Assembly: GCF_003696265.1 (NCBI RefSeq)
Contig: NZ_RFFH01000001.1
Location: forward strand, 992,001 to 1,056,000
Reading direction: 5' to 3'
Source: Nocardia stercoris
GTDB lineage: Bacteria > Actinomycetota > Actinomycetes > Mycobacteriales > Mycobacteriaceae
DNA length: 64,000 nucleotides
Part shown: one piece after another, positions 10,076-17,757 of the stretch
Layout: each line of letters begins with the position of its first letter
Numbering within the stretch: position 1 is the first letter of the stretch
The notes under the pieces: generated by a model
Told to the model about the DNA's origin: nothing
Database searches by the model: none
The model's input: the letters and a program-made list of their open reading frames with translations, nothing else
Position numbers and translations under genes: made by a program

Positions 10076-10103
10076 CTCGCCGGTCCGGCCTTGGATGAAG
10101 AAC

Positions 10104-10943
10104 ATGACTCACATTCTGGTTCTCGGCGGCACCGGTAAGACCGGGCGCCGCGTCGCACAGCACCTGACGGCCGCGGGCCACCGGCCGCGGACGGCCGCCC
10201 GCTCCGGCGCCGATCTCGCGGTGGATCTCGGTGACCCGGCGACCTGGGCCGCCGCAGTGGACGGCGCCGAGGCCGTCTACCTCGTGGAACCGCAGTTGCA
10301 GTTCGAACCTGCGGGCCGGCAACGGATTCCGCGTTTCGTCGCGGCCGCGGTCGCGGCGGGTGTGCGGCGCCTGGTGCTGTTGTCCGCGCCGGGCGCGGGC
10401 CACCCCGACCATCCGCTCCACGCTGCCGAGGCAGCGGTGCGCGAGAGCGGGATCGACTGGACGGTGCTGCGGCCCAACTGGTTCGCGCAGAACTTCAGCG
10501 AGAGTTTCTGGCGGGCAGACGTTCTGGCGGGCGTGCTCTCGTTGCCGGCCGGTGCCGGCGGGGCGCCGTTCGTGGATGCCGAGGACATCGCGGCGGTGGC
10601 GGCCCGGGCGCTGACGGGTGACGAATTCGACGGTGGGATCTACGAACTCACCGGTCCGCGGGCGATCGGATTCGCGGAGGCGGTCGAGCTGATCGGCGCG
10701 GCGACCGGCCGTGACGTGCGCTATGTGCCCGGTACGGTGGACGAATTCGTGGCGCTCCATACCGGATTCGGGGTTCCGGAGCCGGCCGCCCGACTGCTGG
10801 CCGGGATCCTCGGCGACCTGGCGGACGGTGTGGGTGCCACGGTGACCTCGGACGTGTCCCGGGCGCTGGGCCGTCCGGCCGGAACGTTCGAGGACTTCGT
10901 CACCCGGGCCGCCGCGGCCGGGGCGTGGGTGGGGGAGAGCTAG
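10104..10943 (+). CDS. NmrA-like NAD(P)-binding reductase
   Basis: About 279 residues with the dinucleotide-binding motif LVLGGTGKTGRRVAQHL right at the N-terminus. It belongs to the atypical short-chain dehydrogenase / NmrA group (LVLLSAPGAG, TVLRPNWFAQNFSE, EDIAAVAARAL). Members are often NAD(P)H:quinone-type reductases or redox sensors, and the substrate cannot be read from sequence. ATG codons at 10095 and 10104 are both possible. 10104 places the nucleotide motif close to the start, as in relatives. The divergent AraC gene is its probable regulator. It ends four bases into the convergent acetyltransferase gene. Confidence 0.85.
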   Translation: MTHILVLGGTGKTGRRVAQHLTAAGHRPRTAARSGADLAVDLGDPATWAAAVDGAEAVYLVEPQLQFEPAGRQRIPRFVAAAVAAGVRRLVLLSAPGAGHPDHPLHAAEAAVRESGIDWTVLRPNWFAQNFSESFWRADVLAGVLSLPAGAGGAPFVDAEDIAAVAARALTGDEFDGGIYELTGPRAIGFAEAVELIGAATGRDVRYVPGTVDEFVALHTGFGVPEPAARLLAGILGDLADGVGATVTSDVSRALGRPAGTFEDFVTRAAAAGAWVGES

Positions 10944-11452
10944 CGCGGCGGGGTGCCGGGCCGGATCATCCGGATCTCCGGGGCCAGGGTGAACGGCTCC
11001 GGGCGGCGCGTGCCGTCGGGGCGGAAACCGGACTTCCGGTAGAAGGCCTGTGCGCGAGGGTTGTCGTCGAAGACCCACAGTGAGGTGTCGGTCGCGGGAT
11101 CGAGGACGGTGTCCAGCAGTTCTCGGGCCAGTCCGGTGCCGTACCAGGCGGCCCGCACGTACAGGCCGCAGAGTTCGGCGGTCGCGGCGGCCGGCAGGTC
11201 GCGGGGCGCGCCGGCGTCGGCGAAGCCGATCACCTCGGTGGTGCCCGTCGCGACGGCGACCACGGTCGTCGACAGCCCGCGCACCCGCTGTCGTTCCCAT
11301 TGGGCAGCGCGGCGGTCGACGTCGAAGGCGTCCATCAGGTGCCGCGGCACCAGGTGCCAGTGCGCCTCGCGCCAGCACTCGATGTGGCAGACGGCCAGCG
11401 AGCGGGTGTGTGCCGCGCCCAGCGGGAGCACCTGCCAGTCCTGGTCAGCCAC
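10940..11452 (-). CDS. GNAT-family N-acetyltransferase
   Basis: About 170 residues. It has the GNAT fold signals TEVIGFADAG, the acetyl-CoA loop LYVRAAWYGTGLARELLD and the C-terminal strand-helix WVFDDNPRAQAFYRKSGF. The arginine normally found just before the pyrophosphate-binding loop is replaced (AAWYGTG). A GTG at 11500 would add 16 residues, but it sits inside the rpmB terminator hairpin. The GTG at 11452, starting VADQDWQVLPL, is therefore preferred. The substrate is unknown. It converges with the NmrA-like gene with a four-base overlap. Confidence 0.82.
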   Translation of the reverse strand: MADQDWQVLPLGAAHTRSLAVCHIECWREAHWHLVPRHLMDAFDVDRRAAQWERQRVRGLSTTVVAVATGTTEVIGFADAGAPRDLPAAATAELCGLYVRAAWYGTGLARELLDTVLDPATDTSLWVFDDNPRAQAFYRKSGFRPDGTRRPEPFTLAPEIRMIRPGTPPR

Positions 11453-11483
11453 GGGCCCGCCCGCGGCTGACCGGAACACGACC

Positions 11484-11516
11484 GAGCCCCGATCCACCAA
11501 TGGTGAACCGGGGCTC
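11484..11516. terminator. hairpin terminator downstream of rpmB
   Basis: GAGCCCCG at 11484-11491 pairs perfectly with CGGGGCTC at 11509-11516. The 17-nt loop contains a further CACC/GGTG pairing. It begins 20 bases after the rpmB stop and would end its transcript. As is common in actinobacteria there is no long T-run. Confidence 0.7.
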
Positions 11517-11536
11517 AGTGGTAAGCAGGTGCGGCC

Positions 11537-11728
11537 TCAGCCGCGGACGACCTTACCGGCCTTCAGGCAAGAGGTGCACACGTTCATCCGGCGCGAGTTG
11601 CCCGGAGCGACCTGGGCACGCACGGTCTGGATGTTCGGGTTCCAGCGACGGTTGGTGCGCCGGTGCGAGTGCGAAACCGACTTCCCGAAGCCGGGGCCCT
11701 TGGCGCAGACGTCGCAGACGGCAGCCAT
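11537..11728 (-). CDS. rpmB: 50S ribosomal protein L28 (zinc-binding type)
   Basis: A 63-residue ribosomal protein, MAAVCDVCAKGPGFGKSVSH to the end. The two CxxC pairs (CDVC near the N-terminus and CTSC near the C-terminus) mark the zinc-binding, so-called C+, paralogue. A GGAG ribosome site lies nine bases before ATG 11728. The frame opens six codons earlier, but that would overlap the ribosome site. The gene is divergent from the DAK/recG pair, as in related genomes, and is followed by a strong hairpin. Confidence 0.97.
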   Translation of the reverse strand: MAAVCDVCAKGPGFGKSVSHSHRRTNRRWNPNIQTVRAQVAPGNSRRMNVCTSCLKAGKVVRG

Positions 11729-12039
11729 AGTCGCGAGCTCCTTCATGTCATGTTCGAACAGCCGTCCACAACAGGCGGCAGTCCGGAAACCTAATATGTC
11801 AATGCCCGCCTGCGGTGATCCGCTGGCGCACGCAACCGACCGACGGTCGCGTCAGGCAACCCTGCAAGAGTAGCGGTCGCGGTCCGGCGATGCCAAATCG
11901 CCCCCGTACGGACTCGATCGCCCGTGGCGGGGCCGGTGCGCGGCCGCCCGGCGCCTGCCGGGGAGCTGTCGGTGCGGCCGACTACCCTGGCGGACACGGA
12001 ATCGGCAGCTGGTGCGGCAGGTGTGGAAGGACGGTGGCG
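11729..12039. promoter_or_regulatory. intergenic region with divergent promoters of rpmB and the DAK/recG pair
   Basis: This 311-bp stretch holds no gene I can support. On the minus strand TTGACA (11802-11797) is followed closely by TAGGTT (11793-11788), candidate promoter elements for rpmB that are not at standard spacing from each other. On the plus strand TACCCT at 11983-11988 could be the -10 of the DAK gene, with a leader of about 45 bases ending in GGAAGGA. No Zur-like AT-rich dyad is visible, although zinc-type L28 genes are sometimes zinc-regulated. Confidence 0.4.
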
Positions 12040-13641
12040 GTGCCCGGGGATCCGCGGTCGCTCGACGGGACGCAGCTCGTCACATGGGGGGAACGCTGCG
12101 TCGAGGCGCTGCACCGGCACCGGGACGAGATCAATGCCCTGAACGTCTTCCCCGTCGCCGACGCCGACACCGGCACCAATCTGCTCACCACCATGCGCGC
12201 CGCGGTGGACGGCGCCCGGGGGTCCGCCGGCGCGCACGAGGTCCTGCGGGCCATGGCTCGCGCCGGTACGGCCGGTGCGCGCGGCAACTCGGGCATCATC
12301 CTGTCGCAGCTGCTGCGCGGCCTGGCCGAGGCGGTGCCCGAAGGTGAGATGACGGCCGCGCGGCTGCGCGACGGGCTGCGGCGCAGCGCGGTGCTGGTCC
12401 GGGAAGCGTTGAGTGTGCCGGTGCGGGGCACCATGCTGACCGTGCTGGAGGCCGCCGCGGACAGCGCGGCCGACTGTGTGGAACCCGAACTGGCCGCGGT
12501 CGCGCGGGCGGCGGCCGACGGTGCGGCCAAGGCGCTCGACGAGACGCCCGAACACCTCGACGCCCTGCGCGCGGCGGGGGTGGTCGACGCGGGCGCACGG
12601 GGGCTGCTGGTGCTGTTGGACGCGCTGGTGGTCGTCGCCGGTGCGGGAGCGCCGGTGCGGCCGGAGTATCAGGGTCCGGCCCAGCGGCGGCGCGGTGACC
12701 GTGCGCGCCGGACCCCGGGGCAAGCCTGCGATGTGGTGCCCGTGGCCGGCCCGGTTCCCGAGTTCGAGGTGATGTACCGGGTCGGCGAGGCCACCCCCGC
12801 GGATATCGATGTGTTGCGGGAAAGCCTTGCGGCACTGGGTGATTCGGTTGTCGTGGTGGGTGACGGTGCGGGCGGCTGGTCGGCGCACGTGCACTGTGCC
12901 GACGCCGGTGCTGCCGTCGAGGCGGGCCTGGCGGCCGGCCGGCCCAGCGCGATCCGGATCGAATCGCTGGTCGTGCACCCGCCGGCCGCCGGCGATCGGG
13001 GTGTGCTGGCGCTCACCGCCGGTACGGGTGCGGCCCGGCTGTTCGAGGACGCGGGCGCGGTCGTGCTCGACGGCCCGGCGACCGCCGACGACCTGCTGGC
13101 GGCGATCCGGCGGATGCCGCACCACGAGGTCCTCGTGCTGCCCAACGGCGCGATTCCGGCGCAGGAACTGGTCGCGGTGGCCGCGGCCGCGCGGGCCGGA
13201 CGTCGCGAGGTGCTGATGTTGCCGAGCGGCTCGGTGCCGCAGGGCTTGGCGGCGCTGGCGGTGCACGACGCGGGCCGGCTCACCGTGGAGGACGCGGTCG
13301 CCATGGCCGAGGCCGCCGCGGGTACCCGCTCGGGCGCGGTGCGGGTGGCGACCGAACGGGCCCTGACCATCGTCGGCACCTGCGCGCCCGGCGACGGCCT
13401 GGGCCTGGTCGGTGACGATGTCGTGGTCATCGACGTCGACGTGCGCCGAGCCGCTCGCACGCTGCTGAGCCGGATGCTCGACCTCGGAGGCGAGCTGGTG
13501 ACCCTGCTCGTGGGTGCCGACGCGCCGCCGGGGTTCGGGGCGGAACTGGCCGCACACGTCGAGGCCGGATTCCCCGGTGTCGAGGTCGCCTGTTACACCG
13601 GGGGCCAACGCGTCGACCTGGTGCAGATCGGGGTGGAGTAG
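12040..13641 (+). CDS. DAK1/DAK2-domain (FakA-like) kinase protein
   Basis: A 533-residue protein of the dihydroxyacetone-kinase-like family that includes the fatty acid kinase subunit FakA. The ATP/Mg site is NALNVFPVADADTGTNL at about residues 31-47, and GTAGARGNSGIILSQLLRGL follows at about 80-99. The second half is a DegV/EDD-like region with VLVLPNGAIPAQE. A GGAAGGA ribosome site eight bases upstream picks GTG 12040 over GTG 12034. The classical FakA motif has PDGDTGTN, and here it is ADADTGTN. The recG start abuts its stop, so the two are one transcript, as in mycobacteria. Phosphorylation of a fatty acid bound to a DegV-type protein is plausible but unproven. Confidence 0.85.
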   Translation: MPGDPRSLDGTQLVTWGERCVEALHRHRDEINALNVFPVADADTGTNLLTTMRAAVDGARGSAGAHEVLRAMARAGTAGARGNSGIILSQLLRGLAEAVPEGEMTAARLRDGLRRSAVLVREALSVPVRGTMLTVLEAAADSAADCVEPELAAVARAAADGAAKALDETPEHLDALRAAGVVDAGARGLLVLLDALVVVAGAGAPVRPEYQGPAQRRRGDRARRTPGQACDVVPVAGPVPEFEVMYRVGEATPADIDVLRESLAALGDSVVVVGDGAGGWSAHVHCADAGAAVEAGLAAGRPSAIRIESLVVHPPAAGDRGVLALTAGTGAARLFEDAGAVVLDGPATADDLLAAIRRMPHHEVLVLPNGAIPAQELVAVAAAARAGRREVLMLPSGSVPQGLAALAVHDAGRLTVEDAVAMAEAAAGTRSGAVRVATERALTIVGTCAPGDGLGLVGDDVVVIDVDVRRAARTLLSRMLDLGGELVTLLVGADAPPGFGAELAAHVEAGFPGVEVACYTGGQRVDLVQIGVE

Positions 13642-15912
13642 ATGGCGAAACTGACCGATCGGCTCGATCACGTACTCGGAGTGAAGGCTGCCGAGAAGCT
13701 GGCCGAATCCTTCGATTTCGAGACCGTCGAGGATCTGCTGCGGCACTATCCGCTGCGGTACGCCACGCAGGGGCAGGAGCTGACCGAGGACGCGCCCGAG
13801 GAGGGCGCCCATCTCACCGTGGTCGGCCGGGTCACCAAGGCCGAGAAACGGCCGATGCGTCAGCGTCGGGGTTCGATCCTCAAGGTGGAACTCGACGTCG
13901 GCAACACCCGCCCGATCGAGATCACCTTCTTCAACGGCGACAAGGTCGCGTATCTGGTGAAAACCGGTGTGCGCGCGATGATGTCGGGCACCGTCCACTA
14001 CTGGAAGCCGGACCGCTGGAACCTCACCCATCCCTCCTATCTGATCCTGCCCGAGGCCGGGCAGACGGTGGAGAGCCTGACCGAGGTACGCGGCGGCGGC
14101 AGCCTGCGCGGGCTGGCCGAAGCGTCCAAAGGTGAAGGGGGAGTGGACACCTCGTTCTTCCAGCGAGAGTTCATCCCGGTCTATCCGGCGACCGCGAAGG
14201 TGCAGAGCTGGGATCTGGTGCACTGCGTGCGCCAGGTGCTCGACATCCTCGACCCCATCGACGAGCCGCTGCCCGAGGATCTGCGCGCCGATTCCGGTCT
14301 GATGCCGGTCTCGGACGCGCTGCGCCTGATCCATCTGCCGGAACGGAAATCCGATATCGAGCAGGCCCGCGAGCGGCTGCGCTTCGACGAGGCGCTGGCG
14401 CTGCAGCTGGTGCTGGCCGCGCGGCGGCACGACGCCGAGGCCCGCACCGCCGAGCGCTGCCCGCCGGTGCCGGACGGGATCGCGGCGGCGTTCCAGCACC
14501 GGCTGCCGTTCGAGTTGACGGCCGGCCAGCAGAAGGTGGTCGGCGAGATCTCCGACGACCTGAGTCGCTCGCATCCCATGCACCGGCTGCTGCAGGGTGA
14601 GGTCGGCTCGGGCAAGACCATCGTCGCGCTGCAGGCCATGCTGCAGGTGGTGGACGCCGGACGGCAGTGCGCGCTGCTGGCCCCAACCGAAGTGCTTGCC
14701 GCCCAGCACTATCGATCGCTGCAGAAGATGCTCGGCGATCTGGGGTCGGCCGGTGAACTGGGCGCCGACGACAAGGCCACCCGCCTGGTCCTGGTGACCG
14801 GTTCGATGCCCGCGGCGGCGAAGAAGGCGGCGTTGCTGGACGCGATGACCGGTACCGCCGGGATCGTGATCGGCACCCATGCCCTGATCCAGGACAACGT
14901 CGAGTTCTTCGATCTCGGCATGGTCGTGGTCGACGAGCAGCACCGCTTCGGTGTCGAGCAGCGGGATGCGTTGCGGGCCAAGGCGAAGGAGGGCTCGAGC
15001 CCGCACCTGCTGGTCATGACCGCGACCCCGATCCCGCGCACCATCGCGATGACCACCCTGGGCGACCTGGAGACCTCCACGCTCACCGAACTGCCCCGCG
15101 GGCGCTCGCCGATCGTGACGAAAGTTGTTCCGGCCAAGCAGCATCCGGCCTGGGTGGACCGGGCGTGGGAGCGGATCCGGGAGGAGGTCGGTGCCGGGCG
15201 GCAGGCGTACGTGGTCTGCTCCCGGATCGGAGAGGACGAGGAGACCGCGGCGAAAGCCAAGGGCCGCAAGGGTAAGGCGGCCGAGGAGAAGGAGGAGCCG
15301 ACCACCGCGGCGGCGATCGACGTGTTCGAGACGCTGCGGGCCGGTGCGCTCGCGGGTCTGCGGGTCGGGCTGCTGCACGGCCGGCTGCCCGCCGACGAGA
15401 AGGACCGCGTGATGCGGGAATTCAACGACGGCGGCATCGACGTCCTGGTCTGCACCACCGTCGTCGAGGTCGGTGTCGACGTGCCGAACGCCACCGTGAT
15501 GGCGATACTCGACGCCGACCGGTTCGGCGTCAGTCAGCTGCACCAGCTGCGCGGGCGAGTGGGCCGGGGTGGACATCCGGGGCTGTGTCTGCTGATCACC
15601 GAGGCCTCGCCGGCCGGCACCTCCATGGCCCGGCTGAACGCGGTGGCCGGCAGCCTGGACGGTTTCGAGCTGTCGGTGCTGGACCTGCGGCAACGCCGGG
15701 AGGGCGATGTGCTGGGGTCGGCGCAGTCCGGTACCGCGCGCACGCTGAAGCTGCTGTCGTTGCTCGACGACCTGGAGGTCATCACCACCGCGCAGCAGCT
15801 GGCGCGCACGGTGGTCGACGGCGACCCGGATCTGTCCCGGCATCCCGGTCTGGCCAGCATGATGCGGGCCGCCGTGGACGGTGAACGCCTGGAGTACCTG
15901 GCCAAGTCGTGA
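13642..15912 (+). CDS. recG: ATP-dependent DNA helicase RecG
   Basis: Branch-migration helicase that regresses stalled forks and processes Holliday junctions. The 756-residue protein has an N-terminal wedge/OB domain (ITFFNGDKVAYLVKTG) and Walker A in LLQGEVGSGKTIVALQAM. The DEQH box lies in VVVDEQHRFGVEQRD, motif III in TATPIPRTIAMT, and motif VI in QLHQLRGRVGRGGHPG. The second RecA lobe carries a Lys/Glu-rich insertion (EETAAKAKGRKGKAAEEKEE, about residues 534-553), which is probably a disordered loop. The ATG follows the upstream TAG directly with no gap, so translation is coupled. Confidence 0.97.
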   Translation: MAKLTDRLDHVLGVKAAEKLAESFDFETVEDLLRHYPLRYATQGQELTEDAPEEGAHLTVVGRVTKAEKRPMRQRRGSILKVELDVGNTRPIEITFFNGDKVAYLVKTGVRAMMSGTVHYWKPDRWNLTHPSYLILPEAGQTVESLTEVRGGGSLRGLAEASKGEGGVDTSFFQREFIPVYPATAKVQSWDLVHCVRQVLDILDPIDEPLPEDLRADSGLMPVSDALRLIHLPERKSDIEQARERLRFDEALALQLVLAARRHDAEARTAERCPPVPDGIAAAFQHRLPFELTAGQQKVVGEISDDLSRSHPMHRLLQGEVGSGKTIVALQAMLQVVDAGRQCALLAPTEVLAAQHYRSLQKMLGDLGSAGELGADDKATRLVLVTGSMPAAAKKAALLDAMTGTAGIVIGTHALIQDNVEFFDLGMVVVDEQHRFGVEQRDALRAKAKEGSSPHLLVMTATPIPRTIAMTTLGDLETSTLTELPRGRSPIVTKVVPAKQHPAWVDRAWERIREEVGAGRQAYVVCSRIGEDEETAAKAKGRKGKAAEEKEEPTTAAAIDVFETLRAGALAGLRVGLLHGRLPADEKDRVMREFNDGGIDVLVCTTVVEVGVDVPNATVMAILDADRFGVSQLHQLRGRVGRGGHPGLCLLITEASPAGTSMARLNAVAGSLDGFELSVLDLRQRREGDVLGSAQSGTARTLKLLSLLDDLEVITTAQQLARTVVDGDPDLSRHPGLASMMRAAVDGERLEYLAKS

Positions 15913-15993
15913 GTGCCCGGCCGCCGAGTGGGCGGGTTCGTCCCGGTCGACGATCCGGACTTCGACTGCGGCGCACGGGTTTCGGCTGCTGCG

Positions 15994-17409
15994 CTACCGG
16001 CCGTTCAAACGCGGGTACGGCAGGTCGGTGGCTGTGTTCTCCGGTACCGCCAGGGTCCGCCCGATCTGCGGGAAAGCGCGTTGCGGGCAGGCGGTGCGGT
16101 CGCACACCTTGCAGCCGGCGCCGATCGGCACGGCCGCGGCCGGGTCGTCGAGCTGCAGGCCGCGCGAGTACACCAGCTGGTCGGCGTATTCGATATCGCA
16201 GCCCAGGCCCACCGCGAATTCCTTTGCCGCGGTGCCGTATCCGTGCGGGCTCGGATGGGTGGTGCGCGCGATCCACAGGTAGCGGCGCCCGTCGGGCATC
16301 GCGGCGACCTGGGTGAGGGTGCGGCCGGGCTGGTCGAACGCCTCGTGCACCACCCACAGCGGGCAGCTGCCGCCGACCCGGGAGAAGTGGAACGCGGTGG
16401 CGGACTGGCGTTTCGAGATATTGCCGGCACGGTCGGTGCGGACGAAGAAGAACGGGACGCCGCGCTGTCCCTGGCGCTGCAGGGTGGACAGCCGGTGGCA
16501 GACGGTCTCGAAGCCGACCTCGAACCGCAGGCTGAGCAGGTCGATGTCGTAGTGCAGCTCCTCCGCGGAGCGCAGGAACCGGCTGTAGGGCAGGATCAGC
16601 GCGCCGGCGAAGTAGTTCGCCATGCCGACCCGGGCCAGGGCCCGGGATTCGCCGGTGAGCGAGGGGGTTTGGGCGAGCACGTCGTCGATCGTCTTGCCGT
16701 ACAGCAGGAATCCGATGGTGGTGGCGATCTGGAACGCGCGTTGCCCGGGCCGCAGCCGGCGGGCCAGCGTGAGGGTGCGGGTGTCGGGGTCGTAGTGGCG
16801 CTTCGGGATGGTGGGGTCGGCGCCGTCGCCGCGGACCAGCACGGTCACCCCGGCGCGTTCCTCGGCGACGCGCGCCAGCTGGCGGTCGATCGAGCCGATG
16901 GTCAGCCCGCACTCGTCGAAGAGCCGCTCGGCGGCCAGGTCGAGGGTGGCGATGTGGTTGTGGTGGTCGTAGAAGAAGTCGCGGACCTCCTCGTAGGGCA
17001 TCGGCACGCCGGTGACCCCGGTGGGGGTGGAGACCTTCGACGACAGCAGGTCGAGCTGGTCGGTGGCGGCGCGCAGCCGCCGGTGCATGGCCACGATGGT
17101 CTTGGCGACCTCGGGGAGCCGGCTGGCGAGGTCCTCGACCTCGGCGGCGGGCGGCGGGGTGCCGCCGGCGGCTTCCACGAGCACCTCGTGCAGGTCCGAC
17201 ACCAGCCGGGCGTCGGAGTCGGCGGCGAAGAACTGGACGTCGAGGTCGAACGTGGAGTTCAGTTTCAGCAGTACCGGAACGGTCAGCGGACGCTGGTCGC
17301 GCTCGAGCTGGTTCAGGTAGCTGGGCGACAGATCCAGGGACTTCGCCAGTGCCGCCTGGGTCATGTGACGTTCCTCGCGCAACCGGCGTAACCGAGCGCC
17401 CGCATACAT
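15994..17409 (-). CDS. RamB/PrpR-type transcriptional regulator of carbon metabolism
   Basis: A 471-residue regulator very similar in layout to mycobacterial RamB (Rv0465c) and PrpR (Rv1129c). These control the glyoxylate and methylcitrate genes. It has an N-terminal Cro/CI helix-turn-helix (MTQAALAKSLDLSPSYLNQL), an IrrE-like middle region and a C-terminal short-chain fatty acyl sensor domain. That last domain contains FVRTDRAGNISKRQSATAFHF (shortened) and the cysteine cluster GAGCKVCDRTACPQRAFP. In PrpR the equivalent cysteines bind an iron-sulphur cluster, so the same may hold here. ATG 17409 (MYAGARLRRLREE) is chosen to match RamB starts. It is divergent from pyc, and a dyad lies just upstream. 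Confidence 0.85.
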   Translation of the reverse strand: MYAGARLRRLREERHMTQAALAKSLDLSPSYLNQLERDQRPLTVPVLLKLNSTFDLDVQFFAADSDARLVSDLHEVLVEAAGGTPPPAAEVEDLASRLPEVAKTIVAMHRRLRAATDQLDLLSSKVSTPTGVTGVPMPYEEVRDFFYDHHNHIATLDLAAERLFDECGLTIGSIDRQLARVAEERAGVTVLVRGDGADPTIPKRHYDPDTRTLTLARRLRPGQRAFQIATTIGFLLYGKTIDDVLAQTPSLTGESRALARVGMANYFAGALILPYSRFLRSAEELHYDIDLLSLRFEVGFETVCHRLSTLQRQGQRGVPFFFVRTDRAGNISKRQSATAFHFSRVGGSCPLWVVHEAFDQPGRTLTQVAAMPDGRRYLWIARTTHPSPHGYGTAAKEFAVGLGCDIEYADQLVYSRGLQLDDPAAAVPIGAGCKVCDRTACPQRAFPQIGRTLAVPENTATDLPYPRLNGR

Positions 17410-17441
17410 CTTGCGCACGCCGCAGATGCTACCCAGAAGCC

Positions 17442-17457
17442 TTCGCAATCATTGCAA
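17442..17457. promoter_or_regulatory. candidate RamB/PrpR operator between the regulator and pyc
   Basis: TTCGCAATCATTGCAA is an imperfect dyad centred 40 bases upstream of the regulator start. Its half-site TTGCAA resembles the TTTGCAAA core reported for RamB-type sites. The remaining intergenic DNA, about 300 bp up to pyc (17458-17757), shows no gene and only the pyc -10 element. Confidence 0.45.
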
Positions 17458-17745
17458 TTTTGATGTCAACACGCGATAACTCCTGCCACCCTAGGCCGTT
17501 CCAAGATCGAACTACTGTGGAGTATGCGAAGCGGTCCGTTCTGCCGGGATGCTGGACAGCGGGCTTTCCGGGGTGCGGCGGGCGGTGCCGAACGGGGTCG
17601 GGAACGCGCGCCGGAAAAATAGCCCCGGGTGCGCCGGGAACCGACCGGACTGTCGTATGTGTCCTGATCCTCACACCGCCGACCGGGGCGTGACCATGTT
17701 TGTACCGACCCCTGCGCTCGCCGTTCGTGCCGACTCGCCACCGGG

Positions 17746-17751
17746 TAGGTT
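17746..17751 (+). promoter_or_regulatory. -10 element of a leaderless pyc transcript
   Basis: TAGGTT lies so that the seventh base after it is the A of the pyc ATG at 17758, predicting a transcript that begins on the start codon. No Shine-Dalgarno motif precedes the gene. Confidence 0.6.
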
Positions 17752-17757
17752 GAGCGG

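Noticed and set aside
11453..11500. Longer start (GTG 11500) for the acetyltransferase
   Set aside because: It lies in the loop of the rpmB terminator hairpin and adds residues without homology. GTG 11452 fits better.
11791..15843. A 1350-codon open frame on the minus strand, antisense to the DAK and recG genes
   Set aside because: Composition is His/Arg/Gln-rich with no recognisable domain, as expected from the complement of high-GC genes. The plus-strand genes have clear motifs.
13642..15912. Lys/Glu-rich stretch in RecG as a possible frameshift
   Set aside because: The frame continues without break into intact helicase motifs, so it is a simple insertion loop.
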